Source: Clostridia bacterium (GTDB taxonomy: Bacteria > Bacillota > Clostridia > Christensenellales > DTU072). From it: a stretch of DNA of 64,000 nt. The stretch lies in the NCBI GenBank assembly GCA_028701415.1, contig JAQVQU010000001.1:1-64000 (forward strand), read 5' to 3'. A program made the position numbers and the translations under genes. The notes under the pieces are model-generated. The model was not told the DNA's origin. It searched no databases and saw only the letters and a program-made list of their open reading frames with translations. Within the stretch, counting starts at the first letter, position 1. Each line of letters starts with the position of its first letter. Positions 51,703 to 60,261 of the stretch are shown here, in pieces.

Positions 51703-52560
51703 ATGAAATATAGTTTTATACAAAATGGAATTGAGATTATAGATAAAAGTGAATTTAATCCCAAGCACATTTTAGAGTGTGGACAAGTTTTTAGATACCA
51801 AAGTGAGAGATTGGGATACAAAATTTGGGCAAAAAATTCAGTTTGTTACTTGATTTGTGAAAAAGAGCATGATATAATTAGCACAAACCACCGAGAGGAG
51901 TTTGTGCATTTTTTTGATCTAGATAGAAATTATTCTGAAATTAAAAAAAACCTATTAGAATTTCCTTTTATGAAAAATGCAATAGAACATGGTTACGGGA
52001 TTAGAATATTAAATCAAGATCCTTTCGAGATGGTTTTATCCTTCATTATTTCTTCAAATAATAACATACCAAGGATTAAAGGAATTATTGAAAGATTGTG
52101 TGAACGAAGTGGAGAAACGTCCGATTGTGGGTTACGATTTCCTTCACCAGATAAATTGAGAAATAAAAGCATTTCTTTTTTTCAAGATCTTGGTGCTGGA
52201 TATAGAGCTAGGTACTTATACGATACAGTTGATGCGATTAACAATGGCTTTTCTCTAGATATTCAGGAAATGTCAACAATAAATGCAAGAAAACACCTGA
52301 TGAGATTGACTGGAGTAGGAAGAAAAGTCGCAGATTGTGTTCTATTGTTTGGATATCATAAAACCGATGTGTTCCCGACTGACACATGGATAGATAAGAT
52401 ATATGTTGAATTATTTGGTGAAAATAATCTATCCCGGGAACAAAAAGCAGATTACTTATCGGATTATTATGGTGATTTAAGTGGGTATGCCCAGCAATAC
52501 CTTTTTTACAAGAGGAGAAGCGGGAATAAAATAAAATTAGATTGTATTTCGGAGGATTAA
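51703..52560 (+). CDS. ogg: 8-oxoguanine DNA glycosylase (OGG1 type)
   Basis: A 285-residue bifunctional glycosylase/lyase that removes oxidised guanine. The N-terminal domain has ECGQVFRY; a helix-hairpin-helix GVGRKVADC supplies the catalytic Lys208, and the essential Asp is D227 in PTDTW. The length and order match bacterial OGG1-like enzymes. No clear ribosome-binding site is seen before ATG 51703, which is 21 bases after rpmA. The NYN gene follows after two bases. Confidence 0.93.
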   Translation: MKYSFIQNGIEIIDKSEFNPKHILECGQVFRYQSERLGYKIWAKNSVCYLICEKEHDIISTNHREEFVHFFDLDRNYSEIKKNLLEFPFMKNAIEHGYGIRILNQDPFEMVLSFIISSNNNIPRIKGIIERLCERSGETSDCGLRFPSPDKLRNKSISFFQDLGAGYRARYLYDTVDAINNGFSLDIQEMSTINARKHLMRLTGVGRKVADCVLLFGYHKTDVFPTDTWIDKIYVELFGENNLSREQKADYLSDYYGDLSGYAQQYLFYKRRSGNKIKLDCISED

Positions 52561-52562
52561 TT

Positions 52563-53156
52563 ATGAACAAACCCAAAATGATTGTGCTTGCTGATATAGC
52601 TGCATTGAAAGTATCGTGTGTTGGCTTCCAACAGATTATAAAAAACTTAGAAACAAAGTTTGATGTTGTGTCTTGTAAGTTTTATGGCTATGTTGCAAAA
52701 CGTAATCGTGACTATAATGAATACATCGCAGCCAATGGTTTTGAGACTTCTTTGCCAAGTGCTAGCAGGCGCAGAAATAAGCTTGATAGTCGCCAAGTTA
52801 TAGACAGTGCGGATGTTGCCGCTGTAGGTAAAATTGATGCTGTTGGGTTAATCGTTGGGGAAGGAGACATTCTACCCGTGGTAAATATGTTTAGTACTAA
52901 AGGAATTGATACATATGACATAAATATTAATGAAGGAAAGTATACATATGCTTATACTGGATTTATAGCGGTGCCTATTTCATCTTTGAGAGAAGGTTAT
53001 GCTGCTCCGCCAACAAGAAAATCTCAAACTTCAGCTGCTCCTAAAAAAGCTCCTAAGCCAGTTGTCCAGCCAGTTAAAAAGGCAGATAACCCATATGTTG
53101 CTGAAGCAAAGAAAATCCTGGACGCAAGTGATTTAATGAATAAATATCGTAGATAA
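52563..53156 (+). CDS. NYN domain (PIN-like) putative RNase
   Basis: A 197-residue protein. Residues about 1-140 form a NYN/LabA-like domain: LADIAALK at the first strand, VDSADV-type IDSADVAAVGK in the middle and AVGLIVGEGDILPVV, where acidic residues would bind metal. A proline/lysine/alanine linker and a short C-terminal helix (NPYVAEAKKILDASDLMNKYRR-like) follow. NYN proteins often cut RNA, but the target is unknown. ATG 52563 is chosen because CGGAGG is eight bases upstream. Transcription ends at 53174-53204. Confidence 0.8.
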   Translation: MNKPKMIVLADIAALKVSCVGFQQIIKNLETKFDVVSCKFYGYVAKRNRDYNEYIAANGFETSLPSASRRRNKLDSRQVIDSADVAAVGKIDAVGLIVGEGDILPVVNMFSTKGIDTYDININEGKYTYAYTGFIAVPISSLREGYAAPPTRKSQTSAAPKKAPKPVVQPVKKADNPYVAEAKKILDASDLMNKYRR

Positions 53157-53173
53157 GACAAAAAATATATTTT

Positions 53174-53204
53174 ATACAGACCTGAAAAAGGTCTGTATTT
53201 TTTT
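53174..53204 (+). terminator. terminator after the NYN gene
   Basis: ATACAGACC (53174-53182) with GGTCTGTAT (53190-53198), loop TGAAAAA, followed by a T tract to 53204. Confidence 0.93.
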
Positions 53205-53258
53205 GCATCCAAAAGTACTTATGTTATAAAAATTAAGCAGTACTAACAGTGCTTTTGT

Positions 53259-53286
53259 TTGAAATTTTTTATGATAGTGTTATAAT
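53259..53286 (+). promoter_or_regulatory. promoter of the 2-oxoacid oxidoreductase operon
   Basis: TTGAAA (53259-53264), 16-base spacer, TATAAT (53281-53286), ahead of the ferredoxin-type subunit gene. Confidence 0.75.
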
Positions 53287-53316
53287 TAAATGATAGATTT
53301 TTAAAGGAGATAAGAA

Positions 53317-53523
53317 TTGGCTAGAATTATTATTGATCCTGAAGTTTGTAAGGGGTGTGGAATATGCGTAAGTGTATGCCCCATAAAAATTTTAAAGATT
53401 TCAAATATAGTGACAAACAAAGCTGGATATTTTGTTGCAGAAGTTGTAGAAGACAAATGTATAGGTTGTTGTTCTTGCGCTATTATGTGCCCTGATTCAG
53501 CGATTTCAGTATTAAAGCAGTAG
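53317..53523 (+). CDS. 2-oxoacid:ferredoxin oxidoreductase, ferredoxin-like (delta) subunit
   Basis: A 68-residue protein with two [4Fe-4S] motifs, CKGCGICVSVCP and CIGCCSCAIMCP, which carry electrons out of the enzyme. The start is TTG 53317, supported by AAGGAGA seven bases upstream; no ATG is available in the right place. It opens the four-gene oxidoreductase operon and is 11 bases from the alpha gene. Confidence 0.94.
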   Translation: MARIIIDPEVCKGCGICVSVCPIKILKISNIVTNKAGYFVAEVVEDKCIGCCSCAIMCPDSAISVLKQ

Positions 53524-53534
53524 GAGGCAGAACG

Positions 53535-54599
53535 ATGAAACAACTAATGAAAGGGAACGAAGCTATTGCCGAAGCTGCTGTAAGAGGTGGATGTAGGGCT
53601 TTTTTTGGTTATCCAATAACTCCACAAAATGAAATTCCTGAATACATGAGTTTTAGAATGTCTGAGGTAGGAGGCGTCTTTCTACAAGCCGAGAGCGAGA
53701 TTGCTGCAATAAATATGGTTTATGGGGCAGCAGGTTCTGGGGCTAGGGCGATGACATCAAGTTCAAGTCCAGGGATCAGTTTGAAACAAGAGGGAATCAG
53801 CTATATTTGTGGAGCTGATTTACCCTGTGTAATAGTAAATATGGTTCGAGGCGGTCCGGGACTTGGGGGAATTTTGCCTGCACAGTCAGATTATTTTCAA
53901 GCAGTTAAAGGTGGGGGCCATGGAGACTATCATATGCTTGTTTATGGCCCTAGTACGGTTCAGGAAGCAGTGAATATTATGTATGATGCTTTTGATAAAG
54001 CAGATAAATACCGGCTCCCAGTTATGCTACTTGGGGATGGGATGCTCGGCCAAATTATGGAAGCGGTAGAACTGCCTGAGATGAAGGATGTTAATTCGTT
54101 TCCGAAAAAGAAATGGGCCACCGATGGAAGCGGAATTGGGGCTGATAGAAGGGTAATTAATTCACTTTTTATTGATCCAGATTCATTGGAGAAGCAGAAC
54201 CATAGTCTATTCTCAAAATATGAGTTGTTAAAAAGAAATGAAACTCAATATGAAGAGTATATGACAGAGGATGCGGAGTATATCCTAGTTGCTTACGGGA
54301 CAGTTGCAAGGGTTTGCCGTAGTGCAGTAGATATATTGAGAGAAAGAGGGATTAAAGCAGGCCTTTTTAGACCGGTTACTTTATTCCCATACCCAACGAA
54401 TAGGTTATATCAAATAGCTGACAAAGAGGAACTAAAGTATTTCCTCTCAGTTGAATTATCTATGGGGCAAATGGTCGAAGATCTAAAGTTAGCCGTTAAT
54501 GGGAAGAAAAAAGTAAAGTTTTTTGGAAAAGTTGGCGGAAATGTTATGAGCCCAGAAGAAATAGTAGACAATTTAGTTTCAAAAATTGAGGAGAACTGA
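53535..54599 (+). CDS. 2-oxoacid:ferredoxin oxidoreductase alpha subunit (VorB/KorA-like)
   Basis: A 354-residue subunit of an enzyme that oxidises a 2-oxoacid and coenzyme A to acyl-CoA with reduction of ferredoxin. The start MKGNEAIAEAAVRGGCRAFFGYPITPQNEIPEYM and SSSPGISLKQEG are typical of VorB. It best fits the 2-oxoisovalerate or 2-oxoglutarate group, not pyruvate. TGATG overlap couples it to the beta gene. Confidence 0.93.
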   Translation: MKQLMKGNEAIAEAAVRGGCRAFFGYPITPQNEIPEYMSFRMSEVGGVFLQAESEIAAINMVYGAAGSGARAMTSSSSPGISLKQEGISYICGADLPCVIVNMVRGGPGLGGILPAQSDYFQAVKGGGHGDYHMLVYGPSTVQEAVNIMYDAFDKADKYRLPVMLLGDGMLGQIMEAVELPEMKDVNSFPKKKWATDGSGIGADRRVINSLFIDPDSLEKQNHSLFSKYELLKRNETQYEEYMTEDAEYILVAYGTVARVCRSAVDILRERGIKAGLFRPVTLFPYPTNRLYQIADKEELKYFLSVELSMGQMVEDLKLAVNGKKKVKFFGKVGGNVMSPEEIVDNLVSKIEEN

Positions 54600-55345
54600 T
54601 GGAAATTTTATATAAGAAATCTAGAATGCTTACAGATACTCCTTTGAGTTATTGTCCTGGATGTACCCATGGAATAGTACACAAGCTTCTGGCTGAAACC
54701 CTCGAAGAAATAGGCGCAGAAGGAAATGTAATAGGTATTGCACCTGTAGGATGCTCAGTATTTGCATATAAGTTTTTTAACTGCGATATGCAACAGGTTG
54801 CACATGGAAGAGCCCCGGCTTGTGCTACAGGGATAAAGAGGTGTAATCCAGATAAAATAGTGTTTGCTTATCAAGGAGATGGAGATATCGCAAGCATAGG
54901 AATTGCAGAAATCATTCATGCCGCTGCTCGGGGGGAGAATATTACAGTAATTTTTATTAATAATGCCATTTATGGAATGACAGGAGGACAGATGGCCCCC
55001 ACCACTTTGGTTGGTCAAAAAACCACCACCACCCCTTATGGCAGGGTTGTGGGGATAAATGGTAATCCTATTAGATTATGCGAGATGATTGCAACTTTGG
55101 ATGGCCCTTGCTTTGTTTCTAGGGTTTCAGTTTCAGACCCAGTCAATGTTAGAAAAGCAAAGAAGGCAATAAAAAAAGGTTTTGAAAATCAGATTAATAA
55201 GAAAGGATTTTCTTTGATAGAAGTACTATCAACTTGTCCAACTAACTGGCATATGAATCCAGTACAGTCGCTAGACTATGTAAAAAATGAAATGACAAAA
55301 ATTTTCCCTTTAGGTGTATTCAAAGACTGTCAGGAGGGTAATTAA
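54599..55345 (+). CDS. 2-oxoacid:ferredoxin oxidoreductase beta subunit (thiamine diphosphate binding)
   Basis: A 248-residue subunit binding thiamine diphosphate and magnesium: GDGDIASIGIAEIIHAAARGENIT and INNAIYGMTGGQMAPT form the cofactor site, while CPGCTHG near residue 20 binds the proximal cluster. The order delta-alpha-beta-gamma matches VOR/KOR operons. Coupled to both neighbours by one-base overlaps. Confidence 0.95.
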   Translation: MEILYKKSRMLTDTPLSYCPGCTHGIVHKLLAETLEEIGAEGNVIGIAPVGCSVFAYKFFNCDMQQVAHGRAPACATGIKRCNPDKIVFAYQGDGDIASIGIAEIIHAAARGENITVIFINNAIYGMTGGQMAPTTLVGQKTTTTPYGRVVGINGNPIRLCEMIATLDGPCFVSRVSVSDPVNVRKAKKAIKKGFENQINKKGFSLIEVLSTCPTNWHMNPVQSLDYVKNEMTKIFPLGVFKDCQEGN

Positions 55346-55884
55346 TGGAACAAAAGATCATTATTGCAGGTTTTGGCGGACAAGGTGTTTTGAGCCTAGG
55401 GCAATTAATAGCATATGCTTCCATTGAGGAGCACAAAGAGGTAACCTGGCTTCCCTGTTACGGCCCTGAGATGAGGGGAGGAACGAGCAATTGTAGTATC
55501 GTTATAAGCGATAAAATAATTGCCAGCCCCATTGTTGACTGGGCAGATTGCGTGATAGTGATGAATAGACCGAGCCTTGAAAAGTTTTCTCCCAAAGTTA
55601 AAGCTGGGGGAATATTAATTATTAATAGTTCACTTATTCCAGACTCTTACGAGAAGGCAAATCTCTGTGTTATTAAAATAAAAGCTAATGAATTTGCTGA
55701 GGAAACAGGAAGTGTGAAAAATGCAAACCTAGTTTTGTTAGGAGCTTATGTCGGCAAAAGTGGTATTTTTTCCTTGGAAACGATTTCAACAGTAATTAAT
55801 GAAAAGTTTAGCGGGAAACCAAAATTGATTCCTGGAATTAAGGAAGCTTTCAGAATTGGATATGAGATTGGGCAAAAATACTGA
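55345..55884 (+). CDS. 2-oxoacid:ferredoxin oxidoreductase gamma subunit
   Basis: A 179-residue subunit with the Rossmann-like opening IIAGFGGQGVLSLGQLIAYA and YGPEMRGGTSNCSIVISD, diagnostic of the gamma (catalytic domain 3) part. Its start overlaps the beta gene stop (TAATG at 55343). It closes the operon. Confidence 0.95.
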   Translation: MEQKIIIAGFGGQGVLSLGQLIAYASIEEHKEVTWLPCYGPEMRGGTSNCSIVISDKIIASPIVDWADCVIVMNRPSLEKFSPKVKAGGILIINSSLIPDSYEKANLCVIKIKANEFAEETGSVKNANLVLLGAYVGKSGIFSLETISTVINEKFSGKPKLIPGIKEAFRIGYEIGQKY

Positions 55885-55960
55885 AAATATTGACATGTAT
55901 TATTTATGTTTCATTATAGTCTCTAGCTTCCTATAAGAAAGCTAATTATAAGAGGATATT

Positions 55961-57448
55961 ATGAGGAAATCCGGAGTTTTATTACCTATAACTGCGCAAA
56001 TGGGTGAGTTTGGCATAGGTGATATGGGGCAAAACTCTCGCTTTTTTTTAGATTTCATAAAACAAATGGGTTTTTCTGTTTGGCAAGTTCTTCCGGTTAC
56101 GGCTATTGGCAACGGTAATTCTCCTTACAGTGGCTTTTCCGCTTTTGCTGGGAACCCTCTACTAATTGATCTATATTCTCTTGACAATCTTTTATCCTTT
56201 GAGGAAATAGCAACTGCAAAAATAGACTCTCCCTATAAGGTTGAATACAATAAAGCTAAGGAAAATAAAACAAGGCTTCTAAGGTTAGCTTTTTCTCGAT
56301 GTAACGAAGAATACAAGAAAAATATAAACACTTTTGTTGCAGAGAATTCCTATTGGGTGGTTGATTATGCTCTCTATTCAGCGATTAAAGAGAATACTGG
56401 AAAGGAATGGTATGAATGGGAATATTCAATTAAACTAAGGGACAAAAAAGCAATAGATAATATAAGAAATCAATTTAAAGAGAGTATACAATACTATTAT
56501 TTTGAACAGTATGTATTTTTCTCACAATGGTTAAGTTTGAAAAATTACGCAAATTCAATAGGTGTAAAAATATTAGGAGATATGCCAATATATATTTCTT
56601 ATGATTCTGTTGATCTTTGGATAAATAATATAGATTTTTTGTTAGATGAAAATCTCAAACCTACATTTAAAGCGGGGGTCCCCCCCGATTATTTTTCAAA
56701 AGAAGGACAGTTTTGGGGGAATCCTTTATATGATTATAAAAAAATGAAAAATAATGGCTTTAAATGGTTAAAATCAAGAATTGAGCACAATTTATTCCTT
56801 TATGATATTTTAAGGATAGATCATTTTAGAGGACTATATGAATATTGGGCTGTTTCCCCTAACGCCACCTCTGCTAAAGAAGGAAAATGGGAGAAAGGGC
56901 CCGGTCTAGCTCTTTGGGATAATATTGGGCTAGAATCTATTAAAGATAGGATTGTAGCAGAAGATCTTGGAATAATAGATGATCATGTTTGCCAATTTAG
57001 AAAAAAATTAGGATTTCCGGGAATGAGAGTGGTACAGTTTGGCTTTGATGGGGATAAACATAACCTGCACCTTCCACATAATTTTGAAAGCAATACTTAT
57101 GCTTATACTTCAACCCATGATAATCCCCCAACTTTAGGCTGGCTTTATAGTCTTTCTGCTGAAGATAGATCTCGTGTTTTGGATTATTTTGGCTTTTATG
57201 ATAATGACTGGGGCTCAGGTGGTAGACAAGCTCGTAGCACTAAGCAAATATCCAGGGTTTTATTCTCTTCTGTAGCGGATAATGTAATTATTCCGATGCA
57301 AGACTTGTGTTCATATGGGTCTGACACGAGAATTAATGTTCCAGGTGAACCTTTTGGAAATTGGGAATTTAGATGTACTCTTTCATCGTATGAGGATATA
57401 GATGTCGGATTTTTTATGCATATGAACAACATATACGGAAGGAGTTAA
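55961..57448 (+). CDS. malQ: 4-alpha-glucanotransferase (amylomaltase)
   Basis: A 495-residue GH77 enzyme that rearranges alpha-1,4-glucans in maltodextrin or glycogen use. The catalytic aspartate lies in LRIDHFRG, the acid/base glutamate in VAEDLGII, and the third carboxylate in STHDNPPTLGW; GDMPIYISYDSVDLW is also conserved. ATG 55961 has AGAGGA upstream. A TTGACA-like box at 55890 may be its -35. The phosphopantetheinyl transferase starts one base after its stop. Confidence 0.95.
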   Translation: MRKSGVLLPITAQMGEFGIGDMGQNSRFFLDFIKQMGFSVWQVLPVTAIGNGNSPYSGFSAFAGNPLLIDLYSLDNLLSFEEIATAKIDSPYKVEYNKAKENKTRLLRLAFSRCNEEYKKNINTFVAENSYWVVDYALYSAIKENTGKEWYEWEYSIKLRDKKAIDNIRNQFKESIQYYYFEQYVFFSQWLSLKNYANSIGVKILGDMPIYISYDSVDLWINNIDFLLDENLKPTFKAGVPPDYFSKEGQFWGNPLYDYKKMKNNGFKWLKSRIEHNLFLYDILRIDHFRGLYEYWAVSPNATSAKEGKWEKGPGLALWDNIGLESIKDRIVAEDLGIIDDHVCQFRKKLGFPGMRVVQFGFDGDKHNLHLPHNFESNTYAYTSTHDNPPTLGWLYSLSAEDRSRVLDYFGFYDNDWGSGGRQARSTKQISRVLFSSVADNVIIPMQDLCSYGSDTRINVPGEPFGNWEFRCTLSSYEDIDVGFFMHMNNIYGRS

Positions 57449-57449
57449 A

Positions 57450-57929
57450 ATGGCATTAATTTTATTAAAGATTAATCCTTTTAGCACTGATGAACTGATA
57501 GCAGATGCTTTTTCTTTGTATAATAAGCTTTTTAACCCCGAATATATTTTTAGCTCTTCAGTAAATATTTTTAGAAAAGATGGAAAACCGAGTGTAGAAG
57601 GGTTTCAAGGATATATAAGTGTCTCTCATTCAGATAACATATATGCCTGTATAATAGACAATAATCCAGTGGGAATTGATGTGGAAAAACACAGAGATCT
57701 TGACTTTTCAAAAATTTCTAAAAGATTTTTTGGACAAATCATAAACAATAAATTAGATTTTTATGAACATTGGTGTAAAGCTGAGTCTATAGCAAAAAGT
57801 AGAAATACACCTCTTATTAACGCTTTGAAAATGGATCTAGAGAGAGAAGCTAAAGTTATGGATATTTTTGAAAATATGACAATGTGTTATTATAGTTGTT
57901 CAACTACTATATTATATTTTCAACAATAA
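57450..57929 (+). CDS. short Sfp-type 4'-phosphopantetheinyl transferase-like protein
   Basis: A 159-residue protein with the ordered motifs of phosphopantetheinyl transferases: GKP (45-47), SVSH (57-60), GIDVE (75-79) and WCKAES (108-113). These bind magnesium and CoA when the enzyme primes carrier proteins. It is shorter than typical Sfp (about 220) and has a brief N-terminal region, but all core motifs are intact. No carrier protein or polyketide/peptide synthetase is nearby. It is tightly linked to malQ. Confidence 0.8.
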   Translation: MALILLKINPFSTDELIADAFSLYNKLFNPEYIFSSSVNIFRKDGKPSVEGFQGYISVSHSDNIYACIIDNNPVGIDVEKHRDLDFSKISKRFFGQIINNKLDFYEHWCKAESIAKSRNTPLINALKMDLEREAKVMDIFENMTMCYYSCSTTILYFQQ

Positions 57930-57951
57930 CAGTCACGATATACTCTTAAAA

Positions 57952-57980
57952 TTGACTTTTTTCCAAGTGATATGTATAAT
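57952..57980 (+). promoter_or_regulatory. promoter of the lipoprotein hydrolase gene
   Basis: TTGACT (57952-57957), exactly 17 bases, TATAAT (57975-57980), giving a leader of about 26 bases. Confidence 0.78.
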
Positions 57981-58012
57981 TGAGAACATATTTGGTTATT
58001 ACGTGTGGTGAA

Positions 58013-59785
58013 ATGCGCAAGTTATTATTTATTATTTTATTTTTTATTTTTTTATTTTCAACTGCATTTTTTTCTGGATGTAAACCCACTGATGAAGCAG
58101 AGACTTTTGATTTAGACATAGATTTGGCCTCTATTCAAAAACCTGTTGATCTTCCTGAGTATTCTTTGGAGATAGAATGGTTTGATTCTAATGGAGACAC
58201 GACCTCTTTTGTGAGAAATAAGCCAGTTATGATCCTTTTTAATGGGTATTCTGAATTTAGTCGAAAAGAAAGTTTAACCCTTCCTGAAGATATTTATGGT
58301 CCATCTAGCCCTGTTGTTAGTAGTGGTATCTCAGCAAATTTAAAAAGAGATTTAAGTTATTATTGGAGAAAACTAGTCCCTCAGTTTAATGTAGGGGTTT
58401 TTCATTATGAAAATTTTGCGGACGATGCTACAAACATACTGAATTCAAAAATTTACCAGTCCTCGGCATGTTCGTACAAAACTGATGGAGATGTTATTTC
58501 TTCCGTAGAATTTAACTTAACTGAGGCGTTTTTCTCTGCCTGGAAAAAAGTAATCGATCAAAATTTACTTACAGGTAGTGATGGTATGAGCATATTAGAG
58601 GTAAGATTTATCGGAAACTCTGTTGGCGCAAATTTAGCGATTTCTTGTGCTGACTACATTTTTGCCGCATATGAGCAAAATCTAATACCTTCATTTTATG
58701 TTCCTAATAGACTTACCTTGACAAATCCTTGGTTTTCAAATGATGTGGATTCTTTAACTACCGTGGATTTTCGAAAAGATGTAAGTATAAATTCTGCTTT
58801 AAAGTATAATGAGCAAAGAATCCGTGAGCTAGCTCAAAAAGGGGTTGTATTTGAGATAATTGAGGGAGACCCCTACTTTTATAGTAGTTATTCAAATAAA
58901 TATGATGGATGTACTGAATTGATTTTTGGGGAGAATACTAAACTTGTTTGGGAAGATGGGGAAGACACAGATTTATATGATTCAATAAAGAGCAATAGTG
59001 CGTACTTGACTTTTACGGAAACTTTTAGTACACAGTATTCAGATTCATACAAAAAATATGACAGAGCGATTTTAGATTGGTATCTATATTCAGCCGGGGG
59101 AAGCGATAGTAGCAGTATTACGACCCTTAGAGCAGGGTTTAAACCCGTTTATGATTCTTGGGGGCATCCTTCGGTAACGCACAATAGTTACACTGAAAGC
59201 ACTACAAATGGATATTCAATGAAATATGGAATTAGTGCCTGGACTCCAACCACATATATAAGAGCTGTAAGGGGAGTAGAATACACTATGAAAATTTACA
59301 ATTCCGCAGGTTCAACTGATAATGTAATGACAAAATTTCAGTCTGAAGCTAGACAGATGTCAAATATGACTATGGTAAATGGGTTTTTTATATGTGGGTA
59401 TATATATCAATCGGATATTTCTGGTTCATTTGTTGATCTTCGTCCTGGCAAGGGACTTTCCAGCTATACTTTTGGTATAGTAGCAACTCCCGACGAAGAG
59501 TATTCGACAACCGAACAGATATTTACAGTTAAGACAGAGGAAGATGGATTCTATAAGTGTATGCTCAATGAAGATCTATATGCCTGCAACATCAGGATTA
59601 ATTTGGTTGCGCCTTCCCCAACTCATCAATTCTATCCTGAAGAAGAGATAAAAACTGGAAACGTATGGGAACTTTCGGATGTAAACTCAATAGGAAGAGA
59701 TGGTATTTCAGCGACTATGTATGGAACTGAAAATAGTAATTTTTATATAATGATTAGAAATTGTGGGTTTTTTATACAAGAATAA
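58013..59785 (+). CDS. lipoprotein with alpha/beta-hydrolase-like nucleophile motif
   Basis: A 590-residue exported protein. The signal peptide ends FSGC (Cys23). In the first half VMILFNGYSEF resembles an oxyanion strand and IGNSVGANLAIS a nucleophile elbow with Ser202 (G-N-S-V-G). The second half is beta-rich and ends with a Ser/Thr-rich domain containing VEYTMKIYNSAG. No clear Asp/His pair could be assigned by eye. It may be a surface lipase or esterase with an added binding domain. ATG 58013 follows a GTGGTG site; TTG 57980 falls inside the -10 box and is excluded. Confidence 0.72.
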   Translation: MRKLLFIILFFIFLFSTAFFSGCKPTDEAETFDLDIDLASIQKPVDLPEYSLEIEWFDSNGDTTSFVRNKPVMILFNGYSEFSRKESLTLPEDIYGPSSPVVSSGISANLKRDLSYYWRKLVPQFNVGVFHYENFADDATNILNSKIYQSSACSYKTDGDVISSVEFNLTEAFFSAWKKVIDQNLLTGSDGMSILEVRFIGNSVGANLAISCADYIFAAYEQNLIPSFYVPNRLTLTNPWFSNDVDSLTTVDFRKDVSINSALKYNEQRIRELAQKGVVFEIIEGDPYFYSSYSNKYDGCTELIFGENTKLVWEDGEDTDLYDSIKSNSAYLTFTETFSTQYSDSYKKYDRAILDWYLYSAGGSDSSSITTLRAGFKPVYDSWGHPSVTHNSYTESTTNGYSMKYGISAWTPTTYIRAVRGVEYTMKIYNSAGSTDNVMTKFQSEARQMSNMTMVNGFFICGYIYQSDISGSFVDLRPGKGLSSYTFGIVATPDEEYSTTEQIFTVKTEEDGFYKCMLNEDLYACNIRINLVAPSPTHQFYPEEEIKTGNVWELSDVNSIGRDGISATMYGTENSNFYIMIRNCGFFIQE

Positions 59786-59910
59786 TCATTATTTCTTTTG
59801 AATTCAATTATCATTTAATTGATTAATTAGTTGATATAATAAATCTTTTGGATTCTATCATTTTTAATAATCAAGACCTATTTACTATATTTTTAGTTTT
59901 TTTAGAGATA

Positions 59911-59939
59911 TTGAAACCTCCCATTTTAATTGTTATAAT
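59911..59939 (+). promoter_or_regulatory. promoter of the 6S-like RNA
   Basis: TTGAAA (59911-59916), 17-base spacer, TATAAT (59934-59939). RNA would begin at about 59946, at the base of the long closing stem. Confidence 0.85.
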
Positions 59940-59945
59940 AATGAT

Positions 59946-60167
59946 GGTCTAGGAAACGTTGGGTTAAGCTGAATTGAAACCCCAATTAATACACAGGGCA
60001 TACGAAGTCCTTCCTTTCAGTTATGTCAAGCCTCCCGAGGGTACTCGATGTCAGGGGAAGACAGAGTGTATGGAATAGTTAGCCCACCTGCTTCGTGCGG
60101 GTTTGCGTATTGCTTGATTTGACGAGTCTTAGCTAGGAGCATATTGGAAAATATGCTCCTTCTTTTT
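59946..60167 (+). ncRNA. ssrS: 6S RNA candidate
   Basis: A 222-base transcription unit with no reading frame, a consensus promoter and a perfect terminator. The ends form a long closing stem, 59949-59969 with 60112-60132, in which 19 of 21 positions pair (several G-U). Inside is a large open region with a small hairpin ACCTGC/GCGGGT (60086-60102) on its 3' side, and an apical stem (59999-60003 with 60068-60072, 60010-60017 with 60053-60060). Stem, central bubble, 3' side hairpin and length are what 6S RNA shows. It lacks the SRP, RNase P and tmRNA motifs. The assignment is structural, not by sequence match. Confidence 0.62.
60136..60167 (+). terminator. terminator of the 6S-like RNA
   Basis: GGAGCATATT (60136-60145) with AATATGCTCC (60150-60159), loop GGAA, T-rich tail to 60167. 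Confidence 0.94.
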
Positions 60168-60261
60168 ATACAGTCCCCTTTTTTATTTGATATAATTCTT
60201 ACAATAATGTAAACTAACTATGGAAAAAATACAAATTTTTAATAATTCAAGGAGGATTACA

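Noticed and set aside
55926..55953. TAGCTT/AAGCTA palindrome before malQ as an operator
   Set aside because: Too short and AT-rich to distinguish from chance without relatives to compare.
57980..58012. Upstream TTG start for the lipoprotein hydrolase
   Set aside because: The TTG overlaps the -10 box, so it would not be in the mRNA, and it would put extra residues before a normal lipoprotein signal.
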